Shown here one piece after another: positions 26,495 to 35,159 of a stretch of 64,000 nucleotides of DNA. This DNA is from Nocardia transvalensis (GTDB lineage Bacteria; Actinomycetota; Actinomycetes; Mycobacteriales; Mycobacteriaceae). The notes below the pieces were generated by a model. The model saw only the letters and a list, made by a program, of their open reading frames with translations. It had not been told where the DNA came from and searched no databases. Both the position numbers and the translations under genes were made by a program. The stretch spans positions 62,001 through 126,000 of the forward strand of contig NZ_JADLQQ010000001.1 in NCBI RefSeq assembly GCF_015477765.1, given 5' to 3'. Each line of letters starts with the position of its first letter. Position 1 is the first letter of the stretch.

Positions 26495-27549
26495 CGACGG
26501 TCGAACGCCCGGCCGTCGTAGGCAAACTGTCGGGCCTCGACCGGTTCCTGCCGGTGTGGATCGGCGCGGCGATGGCAGTGGGCCTGCTGCTGGGCCGCCT
26601 GATTCCGGGCTTGGGCACGGGACTGTCGGCGGTCGAGTTCGACGGAATCTCGCTGCCGATCGCGATCGGCCTGCTGGTGATGATGTATCCGGTGCTGGCC
26701 AAGGTCCGCTACGACCGACTGGACACCGTCACCGCCGACCGCGGCCTCCTGCTCGGCTCACTGATCCTGAACTGGGTGATCGGGCCCGCGCTGATGTTCG
26801 CGCTCGCCTGGCTGCTGCTGCCCGACCTGCCCGAATATCGCACCGGCCTGATCATCGTCGGCCTGGCCAGGTGCATCGCGATGGTGATCGTCTGGAACGA
26901 CCTCGCCTGCGGTGACCGGGAAGCCGCCGCCGTACTGGTGGCGCTGAACTCGCTGTTCCAAGTCGTCATGTTCGCCGTGCTGGGCTGGTTCTACCTGTCG
27001 GTGCTGCCCGGATGGCTCGATCTGGACCAGACGACGATCGACATCTCACCGTGGCAGATCGCGACATCCGTGCTGATCTTTCTCGGCATCCCATTGCTGG
27101 CCGGATTCCTGACCCGCCGCCTCGGCGAAAGGGCAAGGGGCCGTGCCTGGTACGAGTCCGCGCTGCTGCCGCGACTGGGACCGTGGGCGTTGTACGGGCT
27201 GCTGTTCACGATCGTCATCCTGTTCGCCCTGCAGGGCAAGCAGATCACCTCTCATCCCGTGGATGTCGTGCGGATCGCGATCCCGCTGCTGGCGTACTTC
27301 GCGCTCATGTGGGGCGGCGGCTACCTGCTCGGCGCGCTGCTGCGGCTGGGCTACGCCCGCGCCACGACCATGGCATTCACCGCCGCGGGCAACAACTTCG
27401 AACTCGCTATCGCCGTCGCGATCGCCACCTACGGCGCCTCCTCCGGCCAGGCTCTCGCCGGTGTCGTCGGACCTCTCATCGAGGTCCCCGTCCTGGTGGG
27501 CTTGGTCTACGTCTCTCTCGCCCTGCGCAATCGCTTCCCCACCACTTGA
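26491..27549 (+). CDS. acr3: Arsenite efflux transporter Acr3
   Basis: 352-residue, ten-helix BART-superfamily As(III)/H+ antiporter. The conserved helix-4 sequence GLARCIAMVIVWNDLACGD holds the essential cysteine, and FTAAGNNFELAIAVAIATYG is the Acr3 helix-9 signature. It extrudes arsenite, including that produced by ArsC. ATG 26491 overlaps the arsR stop by 4 nt, so both are cotranscribed and coupled. Confidence 0.95.
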   Translation: MTTVERPAVVGKLSGLDRFLPVWIGAAMAVGLLLGRLIPGLGTGLSAVEFDGISLPIAIGLLVMMYPVLAKVRYDRLDTVTADRGLLLGSLILNWVIGPALMFALAWLLLPDLPEYRTGLIIVGLARCIAMVIVWNDLACGDREAAAVLVALNSLFQVVMFAVLGWFYLSVLPGWLDLDQTTIDISPWQIATSVLIFLGIPLLAGFLTRRLGERARGRAWYESALLPRLGPWALYGLLFTIVILFALQGKQITSHPVDVVRIAIPLLAYFALMWGGGYLLGALLRLGYARATTMAFTAAGNNFELAIAVAIATYGASSGQALAGVVGPLIEVPVLVGLVYVSLALRNRFPTT

Positions 27550-27556
27550 AAGCCTC

Positions 27557-27979
27557 ATGGTGCCAATGTCTTCCATACCCAGTGTGCTGTTCGTCTGCGT
27601 ACACAACGCCGGACGCTCCCAGATGGCCGCCGCATTCCTCGCCCATCTCGCGGGAGACCACGTCGAGGTGCGTTCCGCGGGCTCCACCCCGGCCGGCCGG
27701 GTCAATCCGGCTGTGGTGGAGGCAATGCGGGAGATCGGCATCGACATCTCCGCCGAAATGCCCAAGGCCCTCACTACCGAAGCGGTCGAGGCGTCGGACG
27801 TGGTGATCACGATGGGCTGCGGTGACGCCTGCCCCTACTTCCCGGGAAAGCGCTATCTGGACTGGACACTCGACGACCCTGCCGGGCATGGCATCGACGC
27901 GATCCGCCCGATTCGCGACGAGATCGAGCGCCGGATCCGCGGCCTGCTCGACGAACTCGGCATTCCGTCACGGGCATGA
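27557..27979 (+). CDS. arsC: Arsenate reductase ArsC (LMW phosphatase type)
   Basis: 140-residue low-molecular-weight-phosphatase-fold arsenate reductase. The CX5R loop is CVHNAGR, near residue 14, and the later MGCGDACPYFPGKRYLDW segment carries the two further cysteines and acid typical of this class. In mycothiol-making actinobacteria relatives use mycothiol/mycoredoxin or thioredoxin as reductant. It reduces As(V) to As(III) for export by Acr3, 7 nt upstream. ATG 27557 or ATG 27566 may be the start. Confidence 0.93.
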   Translation: MVPMSSIPSVLFVCVHNAGRSQMAAAFLAHLAGDHVEVRSAGSTPAGRVNPAVVEAMREIGIDISAEMPKALTTEAVEASDVVITMGCGDACPYFPGKRYLDWTLDDPAGHGIDAIRPIRDEIERRIRGLLDELGIPSRA

Positions 27980-27985
27980 CGATCG

Positions 27986-28309
27986 CTACCGGGTGAGCCG
28001 GCCGCCGGCGACGCTCTTGGTGAAACTCCGTCGGCCCGCCAGATCGTGGCGGGGTCGATACGTTGCGTTCGACGTCGGATGCGGTGCAACCAGATTCGTG
28101 CTGGGTCGGCCGAGCGCCCACTGAGCGGCGGCGTGTGCTTCCGCGCAGAAGGTGATGAGCCGAAGCCGATCGGCGGGGTTGTAGTCGGCATCGACGACCT
28201 CGGCACGTAGCTCCAAGACACGTTTGTGGAGCAGCCGCGCGTCGGCGGGCTCCAGCCCGCTGCGGGCGTGCCGGACAGCGGTCAGGACTCTGCGTTGAAG
28301 ATCATCCAT
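27986..28309 (-). CDS. Hypothetical protein convergent with arsC
   Basis: 107 residues, not recognised. The first 70 are helical (LQRRVLTAVRHARSGLEPADARLLHKRVLELRAE region, then RLRLITFCAEAHAAAQWALG); the last 35 are basic and disordered. GGGGAGGGG 6-8 nt before ATG 28309 is an excellent ribosome site and decides the start over the much longer frame. It is convergent with arsC (7-nt gap) and divergent from the STAS gene. No function can be assigned. Confidence 0.6.
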   Translation of the reverse strand: MDDLQRRVLTAVRHARSGLEPADARLLHKRVLELRAEVVDADYNPADRLRLITFCAEAHAAAQWALGRPSTNLVAPHPTSNATYRPRHDLAGRRSFTKSVAGGRLTR

Positions 28310-28606
28310 CCCGGGCCCCTCCCCCCTGTACGAGCCGCACCCCATGCCGTCCCTCCGTCCTGGGCGCCGACAACGACGATGCGCCTGTGACCGGATTACC
28401 TCGGCAGGCGGCAGGCAAACCAACTCACGCATCGAAGAAGGTTGTCCGCCAATAAGGTTCAGATAACGACCCACCACGCGACAATTACGGTTTCATAAAC
28501 TGCGGTCCGGGTATTACCTATTGCAGCGATTCTCCAGGCGGTTGGCTGTCGAGAAAAGGCACCGGCGTCTCCCCGATCAATAGTTGAGGACGAGAGGTTG
28601 CATGCC

Positions 28607-29059
28607 ATGACCCAGTACCGATGGCGCTCGCCGCGCCACCCGGTCGGCTCCGAACGGTCTCGGGATACGAAGCAGTTGCGGGTCCGGCATCGAACCACCG
28701 GATCGGCGGTCGTGCTACACGTCGATGGAGACGTCGACCAGAGTACAAAGGCCGCCTGGCACAATCACCTCGAGCTCGCCGTCGCCCTGGTCCCAGCCGG
28801 CGGTGCGGTGGTCATCGATCTATCACGGTTGGGCTTTCTCGGTTCGGCGGGGCTGCACGTCCTGACCGATGCCTCCAGTCTGGGCAAGACAGCCCGAAAG
28901 ACCCTGTGTCTGGCGCAGGTACCGCCGGTGGCGGCCTGGATGCTCACCGTCGCGGGCTTGGACGAACAGATCCCCCAGTACCCCGACATCGCCACGGCGC
29001 TGCGGCGTATCGGCACCGATACATGCAGGGGACGTGTAGATCCGGGGGAGGACGTGTAG
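28607..29059 (+). CDS. STAS-domain protein (anti-sigma-factor antagonist type)
   Basis: 150 residues. An N-terminal basic tail of about 25 residues precedes a STAS domain (TGSAVVLHVDGDVDQSTKAAW, GAVVIDLSRLGFLGSAGLHVLTDAS). The serine in LGSAGL occupies the position phosphorylated in SpoIIAA/RsbV-type antagonists, so partner switching with an anti-sigma kinase is likely; no kinase or sigma gene is adjacent. ATG 28607 has GAGAGG upstream. It is followed 3 nt later by a small coiled-coil gene. Confidence 0.85.
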   Translation: MTQYRWRSPRHPVGSERSRDTKQLRVRHRTTGSAVVLHVDGDVDQSTKAAWHNHLELAVALVPAGGAVVIDLSRLGFLGSAGLHVLTDASSLGKTARKTLCLAQVPPVAAWMLTVAGLDEQIPQYPDIATALRRIGTDTCRGRVDPGEDV

Positions 29060-29062
29060 ACC

Positions 29063-29257
29063 ATGGACACGGATGATCTCGATCACAGACTCGCCGAGCT
29101 GGCGGCACGCGCGGCAGCTACGACGGAGAGCATTCGCCTGGAAATTGCCTACCAGGATCCGGAAAGCCCGAACGCCGCGAAACTCAACCAGTTGCTGACC
29201 CTCCTGGAAGAGGCCAGGGCAATGATTCGAGGTCTGCAGCAGTCCCAGTCCGACTGA
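29063..29257 (+). CDS. Small coiled-coil protein cotranscribed with STAS gene
   Basis: 64 acidic residues predicted largely helical (LDHRLAELAARAAATTES, KLNQLLTLLEEARAMIRGL heptads). GGGGGAGG precedes ATG 29063, overlapping the end of the STAS gene whose stop is 3 nt away, so coupled translation is likely. No known family recognised; a partner or regulator of the STAS protein is inference from position. A strong hairpin follows. Confidence 0.65.
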   Translation: MDTDDLDHRLAELAARAAATTESIRLEIAYQDPESPNAAKLNQLLTLLEEARAMIRGLQQSQSD

Positions 29258-29353
29258 CTTTTACTCGGCCTTACACCTTCTGAATGATCCACTTCGCAAT
29301 ATGTTTCTACTTGGAGCAGTGCTGCAGTTATCTGACGAGAGCGACGAACGGTG

Positions 29354-29435
29354 AACAGCCGCAACCCTTCTCGCGGTTCGCACCCACTACGGCGGGTCGT
29401 AGTGGGTGCGAAGGCGCACGAAGGGTGCGGCTGTT
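29354..29435. terminator. Long two-part hairpin between convergent genes
   Basis: Outer arms AACAGCCGCA.CCCTTC / GAAGGGTGCGGCTGTT (one bulge) enclose a perfect 15-bp inner stem TTCGCACCCACTACG / CGTAGTGGGTGCGAA. It lies between the convergent STAS operon and M28 peptidase gene and probably ends transcription both ways. Its size and layered form recall the 502-603 hairpin, with different sequence. Confidence 0.75.
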
Positions 29436-29452
29436 GGTTTCCCGGTTAGGCG

Positions 29453-30988
29453 CTACCTATGGGATATGGGGCCTTCCGCGGTGAAGGGGGCGGGCCTCGA
29501 CGCCGGCTTGCGGACGGGTGGGTCTGCGCTGAAGGCGTAGGTCCCGACCGCGTAGGCGATCGCGCCGGTGTTCACCGTCAGCGCCCTGTCACTGATGTTG
29601 GTGGTGGTGTCGCAGGGACGGTGGTAGCAGGGGTCGTAGGGCTGGCCTGCCTGGCCGCCGAACATCTGCTGTTCTTCGGGTGTCTTGATGCCCTCCGCGC
29701 CGGTGAACAGGCCACCGGCCGGGATTCCGACCGCGATGAACGGGCCGTAGTCCGAGCGACCGTCGAACGGCGTGGGGACATGCGGGATGCGGAGGAAGTC
29801 GAAGTAGCGGGCGAAGGTCTTCTCGATCTCGGCGGATCCGGGCGGTCCTCCCTCGCTGCCGTCATAGATCTTGTACGCGAAATTCGGCGAACCGATCATG
29901 TCGAAGTTGAGATAGAGGGCGATCTTGTTGCGTTCGGCCTCCGGCAGATTCGCCACGTAGTGCTCGGAGCCGAGCAGGCCGAGCTCCTCGGCGCCCCACC
30001 ACGCGAACCGGACCTTGTTCCGCGGCTGGAACGTGGCCATCTGCAGTGCGACCTCCAGCAGACCCGCGCTGCCGGAACCGTTGTCGTTGATGCCCGGGCC
30101 GTGGACCACGGAATCGAGGTGCGCCCCCGCCATGACGACCTTGTCGGGGTTGCCTTGTTTGGTCTCCGCCACCACGTTGTGTGTCGTGCGGATCATGCTC
30201 TCGGTATCGGTCTTCAGCCGGACGACCGTATTCGCCGGGGAGGCGAGGTCCTCGCCGACGGCGAAGCTCGCGCCGACCACCGGCACGGTGATGCCCGGCT
30301 CGCCGAGCGTCCCGGCGAAGGTATCGGTACGGCCCGGCTGCCCCTCGTTGAAGATGATCACGCCGGAGGCCCCGGCGGCCTGCGCATTTCGGGCCTTGTC
30401 GCCGAAGGGGCAGGTGCCGCGCTGCAACAGGGCGATATTGCCGCGGGTGAAGCCGGCGAAGTCCGCGGCCTCACAGCCCGAGGTCGAGGAGTTCGGCTCC
30501 GGCCCCGGCGGCAACACGAGATCGACGCCCTGCACCGTCCCGGTCGTCTCGCCCGAGCCCGAATAGGTCAGGGTCGCGAAGTCGCCGAGTTCCTCGCCGT
30601 CCGGCGGCGTCGGCTTGTACGTCTTGGGCTCGGGTGAGACCTGCTCCATGACTGCCGTCGACCGTTCGCGGAAGAACGGAAAATCGAACTGCTGCGTCGT
30701 CACCTGGTAGCCCGCGCTGCGGAGCCTTCCTGCCACATAGTCGCGGGAGGCGTCGTAGCCGGGAGTGCCCGCGGCGCGGGTGCCGCCGTTGGCGTTGGCG
30801 ATGTTCTGGAACTCCTGCAGGTGCCTGCTGATATTGGGCGGCTGGACCGAGTTGGCCAATTGTCGCTCGGGTGGCGCACCGGGGTCGGCGGTCGCGGACT
30901 CCGTCAGCACGAGCGGTAGTACGAGCGGCAGAGCGACGGCCGCGGCGATGACGCGGCCGGTTCTCGCACGGCGGAAGATGCGGGTCAT
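29453..30988 (-). CDS. Secreted M28 zinc aminopeptidase with PA domain
   Basis: 511 residues. A Sec signal peptide (basic MTRIFRRARTGR, hydrophobic core, AxA cleavage near ESATADP) is followed by the N-terminal lid, a protease-associated domain (NIALLQRGTCPFGDKARNAQAAGASGVIIFN) and the M28 metallopeptidase domain. Its zinc ligands are in AGAHLDSV, GINDNGSGSA, WGAEELGLLGSEHY, NFDMIG and the late PCYHRPCDT. It resembles mycobacterial LpqL but lacks a clear lipobox cysteine, so it is probably released. GGAGGAG before ATG 30988 fixes the start. It releases N-terminal amino acids from peptides outside the cell. Confidence 0.92.
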   Translation of the reverse strand: MTRIFRRARTGRVIAAAVALPLVLPLVLTESATADPGAPPERQLANSVQPPNISRHLQEFQNIANANGGTRAAGTPGYDASRDYVAGRLRSAGYQVTTQQFDFPFFRERSTAVMEQVSPEPKTYKPTPPDGEELGDFATLTYSGSGETTGTVQGVDLVLPPGPEPNSSTSGCEAADFAGFTRGNIALLQRGTCPFGDKARNAQAAGASGVIIFNEGQPGRTDTFAGTLGEPGITVPVVGASFAVGEDLASPANTVVRLKTDTESMIRTTHNVVAETKQGNPDKVVMAGAHLDSVVHGPGINDNGSGSAGLLEVALQMATFQPRNKVRFAWWGAEELGLLGSEHYVANLPEAERNKIALYLNFDMIGSPNFAYKIYDGSEGGPPGSAEIEKTFARYFDFLRIPHVPTPFDGRSDYGPFIAVGIPAGGLFTGAEGIKTPEEQQMFGGQAGQPYDPCYHRPCDTTTNISDRALTVNTGAIAYAVGTYAFSADPPVRKPASRPAPFTAEGPISHR

Positions 30989-31092
30989 ATCGGCTCCTCC
31001 AAAGAAACGGGTTAATCCCGATGATCGGAGTCAAGCCGATATGTCGCCTTTGTGAAACCTCAACGGAAAAAATAAGGTAAGGGGTTGACGGC

Positions 31093-31341
31093 CTAGTCGG
31101 TGGTGGGAGCCTCCGGAGTCTCCGGGTTTTCGTGAACCAGCTCCTTGACCGGGCGCAGCACGACCCAGGCGACGAAGGCCAGGGCGACCACGACCATGCC
31201 GATGCCCGCCCACAGGTTGGGGTTCCAGCCACCGGCGCGGGCGCGTTCCTCCGCGGTCTCGCCCACCAGGCCGGTGACGACCAGGATCACGCCGTAGCAG
31301 CCGAGCAGCGCGCCTACGATGGTACGGATATCGAAAAGCAT
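31093..31341 (-). CDS. Small two-helix membrane partner of SSS symporter
   Basis: 82 residues with two transmembrane segments (TIVGALLGCYGVILVVTGLV and LWAGIGMVVVALAFVAWVVL) joined by a short charged loop and an acidic C-terminal tail. It starts 12 nt after the symporter stop. Small two-helix proteins next to SSS-family symporters are common in actinobacteria and are presumed accessory subunits; no function is shown. Confidence 0.72.
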   Translation of the reverse strand: MLFDIRTIVGALLGCYGVILVVTGLVGETAEERARAGGWNPNLWAGIGMVVVALAFVAWVVLRPVKELVHENPETPEAPTTD

Positions 31342-31353
31342 TGCGTCACTTCC

Positions 31354-33099
31354 TTATCCGACGAAGATGTTCAGCGCGATGACGATCACCAGCGCGATAC
31401 CGGCCAGCAGTACGGGCCGTTGGTACCAGGGCAGCGAGGGGGATTCCGGATCCTGCAGCTGCTCCTTCGGGGTTTCGGAATGCACCAGGCCGACGAGCTC
31501 GGCGGCGGGTTTGGGCGCGGTCACCTTGCTCACCGCGACACTGAGCACGATGTCGACCACGAACGCCACACCGGCGGCGAGGAAACTCGCGCCCTGACCG
31601 GACAGGTGGAACACCTCGGTCTGGTGCAGCACGAAAATCACGACCGCGGAGAGGGTTCCGAACACCAGGCCGACCCAACCGGCCGTGGGCGTCATCCTCT
31701 TCCAGAACATACCGAGGATGAATGTCGCGAACAACGGCGCGTTGAAGAACGAGAACAGCGTCTGCAGGTAGTCCATCATGTTCGAGAAGCTGCCTGCGAT
31801 GAACGCGGTGCCGATCGCGACCACGGTGGCGCCCACGGTCGCGAGCCGCCCGACGGTCAGGTAGTAGCCGTCCGGCTTGTCCTTGACCACGTACTGCTGC
31901 CACAGGTCGTAGCTGAACACCGTATTGAACGCCGAGATGTTGGCCGCCATACCGGCCATGAACGCGGCCAGCAGGCCCGCGAGCGCCACCCCCAGAAGTC
32001 CGTTGGGCAGCACGGCCTTCATCAGATACAGCAGCGCCTGGTTGTAGGTGACGTCGCCCTGTCCCGTCGCCTTGTACTCGGCCATCTGCGGCACCAGCAC
32101 CGCGCTGATCATGCCGGGCACCACGACGATGAAGGGCACGAACATCTTCGGATAGGCGCCGATGATCGGGGTGCGCCGCGCCGCGGAGATCGAATGCGTC
32201 GCCAACGCGCGCTGCACCTCGACGAAGTTGGTCGTCCAGTACCCGAACGAGAGCACGAAACCCAGTCCGAACACGATGCCGACGACCGACAGGATGTTGT
32301 TGCCGAAACCGCTGAGCTCGTTACCGGGCCAGGAGTGCAACTGCTCGGCGCCGCCCGGCGACGCCGTCACCTTGTCCTTCAATCCGTCGATCCCACCGAC
32401 CCGGTGCAGGCCGACGAGGGTCAGCGGCAGCAGCGCGGCCACGATGACGAAGAACTGCAGCACCTCGTTGTAGATCGCGGCCGACAGGCCACCGAGGGTG
32501 ATGTAGGAGAGAACGATCACCGCGGCGACGATCACCGACACCCACAGTGGCCATCCCAGCAGCACATTCAGGATCGAGCCCAGCAGATACAGGTTCACGC
32601 CCGCGATCAGCACCTGCGCCAGCGCGAAACTGATGGCGTTCACCAGATGTGCACCGGTGCCGAAGCGGCGGCGCATGAACTCGGGAACGCTGCGCACCTT
32701 CGAGCCGTAGTAGAACGGCATCATCACCACGCCGAGGAACAGCATGGCGGGCACCGCGCCGATCCAGAAGTAATGCATGGTCGGCATGCCGTACTGGGCG
32801 CCGTTGGCCGACATGCCCATGATCTCGACCGCACCCAGATTCGCCGAGATGAATGCCAGGCCGGTCACCCACGCCGGCAGCGAACGGCCGGACAGGAAGA
32901 AGTCGATACTCGACGACACGCGCTGGCGGGCCAGCAGGCCGATGCCGAGCACGAAGACGAAATACAGTGCGACCAGGGCGTAGTCGACGGGTGCCGCATC
33001 CAGTCGCAGGGTGGTGCCCTCGGCCAGTAGGGAAGTGCGTGCCGTGCCCCCTGCCAGCACCGAATCGAAAACTCCTGGGGGCGCAGCAGCGGGTGGCAT
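31354..33099 (-). CDS. Sodium:solute symporter (SSS family)
   Basis: 581 residues with about 13-14 transmembrane helices. Family motifs include FFLSGRSLPAWVTGLAFISANLGAVEIMG, MPFYYGSKVRSVPEFMRRRFG and GLLAAFMAGMAANISAFNTVFSYDLW, the last holding the Na-site serine/alanine stretch. Relatives import sugars, carboxylates or amino acids; the presence of GRSLPAW and RRFG suggests a sugar or organic-acid carrier, but substrate is unknown. AGGAGAG 6 nt before ATG 33099 supports the start. The next gene is its small partner. Confidence 0.9.
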   Translation of the reverse strand: MPPAAAPPGVFDSVLAGGTARTSLLAEGTTLRLDAAPVDYALVALYFVFVLGIGLLARQRVSSSIDFFLSGRSLPAWVTGLAFISANLGAVEIMGMSANGAQYGMPTMHYFWIGAVPAMLFLGVVMMPFYYGSKVRSVPEFMRRRFGTGAHLVNAISFALAQVLIAGVNLYLLGSILNVLLGWPLWVSVIVAAVIVLSYITLGGLSAAIYNEVLQFFVIVAALLPLTLVGLHRVGGIDGLKDKVTASPGGAEQLHSWPGNELSGFGNNILSVVGIVFGLGFVLSFGYWTTNFVEVQRALATHSISAARRTPIIGAYPKMFVPFIVVVPGMISAVLVPQMAEYKATGQGDVTYNQALLYLMKAVLPNGLLGVALAGLLAAFMAGMAANISAFNTVFSYDLWQQYVVKDKPDGYYLTVGRLATVGATVVAIGTAFIAGSFSNMMDYLQTLFSFFNAPLFATFILGMFWKRMTPTAGWVGLVFGTLSAVVIFVLHQTEVFHLSGQGASFLAAGVAFVVDIVLSVAVSKVTAPKPAAELVGLVHSETPKEQLQDPESPSLPWYQRPVLLAGIALVIVIALNIFVG

Positions 33100-33404
33100 A
33101 CAGCTCTCCTGTCGAGGGGATCATCGTGTGACCGGTCGGGCCGTGTCCGGATCCTAGCGGGTTGTTAGCGCTCACAGGGTGAGATCACGCGGCTGCCGGT
33201 GCGTGTCCGCGACCATCGGCCCGGATGCGCAAGCGCGGGCAGCAAGTTTAGAGGGCATGACAAGGCGAGTCTTTCCCTCCATGATCGAATCGGTTGCCCA
33301 TATCCTGAAGGCACCGTGTGTGATTCGACGCCCCGGCTCTCCCGATGAACGAACGGAAAAGCCGCGGTTCGGGATTCGCACCCGCCATCCGGCGGGTCCG
33401 TAGG

Positions 33405-33547
33405 GAGGAAGCGAAAGGCGCGGGGGGCGAAGCGAGAGGCGCGGTCCGTCGGGACGAAGCGAAAGGCACGGTCCATCGGGACGAAGCGAAAGACGTCGTC
33501 CATCGGGGTGAAACGGAAGGCGTCGTCCACGGGGACGAAGCGAACGG
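33405..33547. repeat. 27-bp tandem repeat (minisatellite), about 5 copies
   Basis: Units led by GACGAAGCGAAAGG begin at about 33428, 33455, 33482, 33509 and 33536, all 27 bp apart, with a shorter unit at 33407. Because 27 is a multiple of three, the frame from ATG 33345 encodes a 9-residue repeat (DEAKGTVHR, DEAKDVVHR, GETEGVVHG) in frame with the following GGDEF gene. Confidence 0.8.
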
Positions 33548-33557
33548 AAGGGGGCCG

Positions 33558-35093
33558 ATGACACCGGACGAACCGCAGCTCACCGACATCCGGCGCCTGC
33601 TTCGCGGGCGGTTCGAAAAGTCTTGGCGCACTGCGGCGGCGGTCGGCGCGGCGATCCTCTGGATACCGCTGATCGCCGACACCGGCGCGGTGGCATTCGT
33701 GGTGACCGCCGCGGTGATGGCGGCTACGTTGACGATGGTCGGCACCGGGGTTCGTCGTCATCGTCCCACGGCGCCGACCGCGTGGTACCTGTTGGCCGCC
33801 GCCGTCGTGCTCTTCTCGGTGGGCGGCATGCCGCGCGACGGCCTCGCCGATCACCGGCCTCCGCTCGCCGACGCGGCGACGCTCATCGGTTACGTCGGCG
33901 TGGGCGTGGCGGCATTCCTGTGGCTGCGACCCCGCCGCAGCCACAGCTGTCATCCCGACCAGATGCTGGACTCCGGGCTGATCGGGCTGGGTGCGCTGCT
34001 GGCGGCGTGGACTTTCCTGATCTCCCCGCTGCTGCATGCCGCGCACGGCTGGGACGTGAGCACGGTCGTCGCGGTCGCCTACCCCGTGATCGATGCTTTG
34101 GTGCTGACGCTGGTCACCCATTCGATGGTGTCCTCGAGCCGTTCGGAGATCTCGCTGCGACTGGTGCATGTGGCCCTGCTGTCGATCGTGCTCGCCGACC
34201 TCGGCAGCAGCCTGCAGGCCGCCGACTCGCTGCGGCTGAGCCACGGCGCGCTGCTGGTGCCCATGCTGGCCGCCTATCTAATGGTGGGCCTGGCCGCGCT
34301 GCATCCGACCATGGTCACCGTCGGCCGGCCCCGCCGCATCGAGCCACACCAGTCCCGACGGCGGGCCAGCCTCATCGCGGTGGCGCTGGTGATGGCCTCC
34401 CTGGTGCCGACCGTCGGGGCCCGGCTGGGCACCGTCGATCGGCTCGTGGTGTCGTCGCTGCTGGCGTTCCTGCTGGTCGGGGTGCTCGCCCGCAGCGAGC
34501 GCGCCATCCTGCGCAGTGCCCGCAGCGAGCGGCGCGCGCAATACCAGGCCGATCACGACATGCTGACCGGTCTGCTCAACCGCTCGGCCCTGTTGCGCGC
34601 ACCCATCGTCGATTACGACCGGTGGGCCGGACGGCCGCTGTGCATGCTGTTCATCGACCTCGACGGATTCAAGGCGATCAACGACGGGCACGGCCATGCC
34701 GTCGGCGACGAGCTGCTCGCCAATGCCGCGGCCCGCATTCGGCGCGTGATCCGCCGCGACGATCTGGCCGCGCGATACGGCGGGGATGAATTCGTCGTCC
34801 TGGCCGCGGGCGGGCGCGCGGAGGCCACGGTGCTGGCCCAGCGGCTGCTGGCGGCCTTCGACACACCGTTCGAGCTCAGCGGCGGCCAGGCGCGAGTCGG
34901 TGCCAGCATCGGAATCGCCTGCGGTGGGCCGCGCAGCGCCGACGCCACCGTCTACGACCTGCTGCGCGAGGCGGATTCGGCGATGTACCACGCCAAGCAG
35001 TACTCGCTGGGGTACGCGTTCCACGACGACGCGCGGCACCGAGCGCATCCGGAGGTCGCCCGGCGGCCGTGGCAGCGCGAGACCGCGGTCTGA
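33558..35093 (+). CDS. Membrane-bound GGDEF protein (putative diguanylate cyclase)
   Basis: 511 residues. Eight to ten hydrophobic helices fill residues 20-310 (a multi-helix membrane sensor of unknown ligand), followed by a GGDEF domain at about 340-490 with QADHDMLTGLLNRSAL, FIDLDGFKAINDGHGHAVGDELL and the intact active-site RYGGDEF. It should make c-di-GMP from two GTP. No inhibitory RxxD site is evident. ATG 33558 is chosen after GGAAGGGGG; in-frame ATG 33345 would add 71 residues made of the 9-residue repeats. It converges with the DUF6319-like gene. Confidence 0.88.
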   Translation: MTPDEPQLTDIRRLLRGRFEKSWRTAAAVGAAILWIPLIADTGAVAFVVTAAVMAATLTMVGTGVRRHRPTAPTAWYLLAAAVVLFSVGGMPRDGLADHRPPLADAATLIGYVGVGVAAFLWLRPRRSHSCHPDQMLDSGLIGLGALLAAWTFLISPLLHAAHGWDVSTVVAVAYPVIDALVLTLVTHSMVSSSRSEISLRLVHVALLSIVLADLGSSLQAADSLRLSHGALLVPMLAAYLMVGLAALHPTMVTVGRPRRIEPHQSRRRASLIAVALVMASLVPTVGARLGTVDRLVVSSLLAFLLVGVLARSERAILRSARSERRAQYQADHDMLTGLLNRSALLRAPIVDYDRWAGRPLCMLFIDLDGFKAINDGHGHAVGDELLANAAARIRRVIRRDDLAARYGGDEFVVLAAGGRAEATVLAQRLLAAFDTPFELSGGQARVGASIGIACGGPRSADATVYDLLREADSAMYHAKQYSLGYAFHDDARHRAHPEVARRPWQRETAV

Positions 35094-35109
35094 TCCACCT
35101 CGGCACCGC

Positions 35110-35146
35110 GGTTGCCGAATCGGTGAACCATCGCGATTCGGCAACC
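35110..35146. terminator. Bidirectional terminator between convergent genes
   Basis: GGTTGCCGAATCG pairs perfectly with CGATTCGGCAACC (13 bp, 11-nt loop) in the 66-bp gap between the convergent GGDEF and DUF6319-like genes. Confidence 0.8.
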
Positions 35147-35159
35147 GATCCGCCGACCG

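Noticed and set aside
33345..33557. CRISPR array at the 27-bp repeats or at 39826-39938
   Set aside because: Repeats are directly adjacent without unique spacers and diverge, and there are no cas genes.
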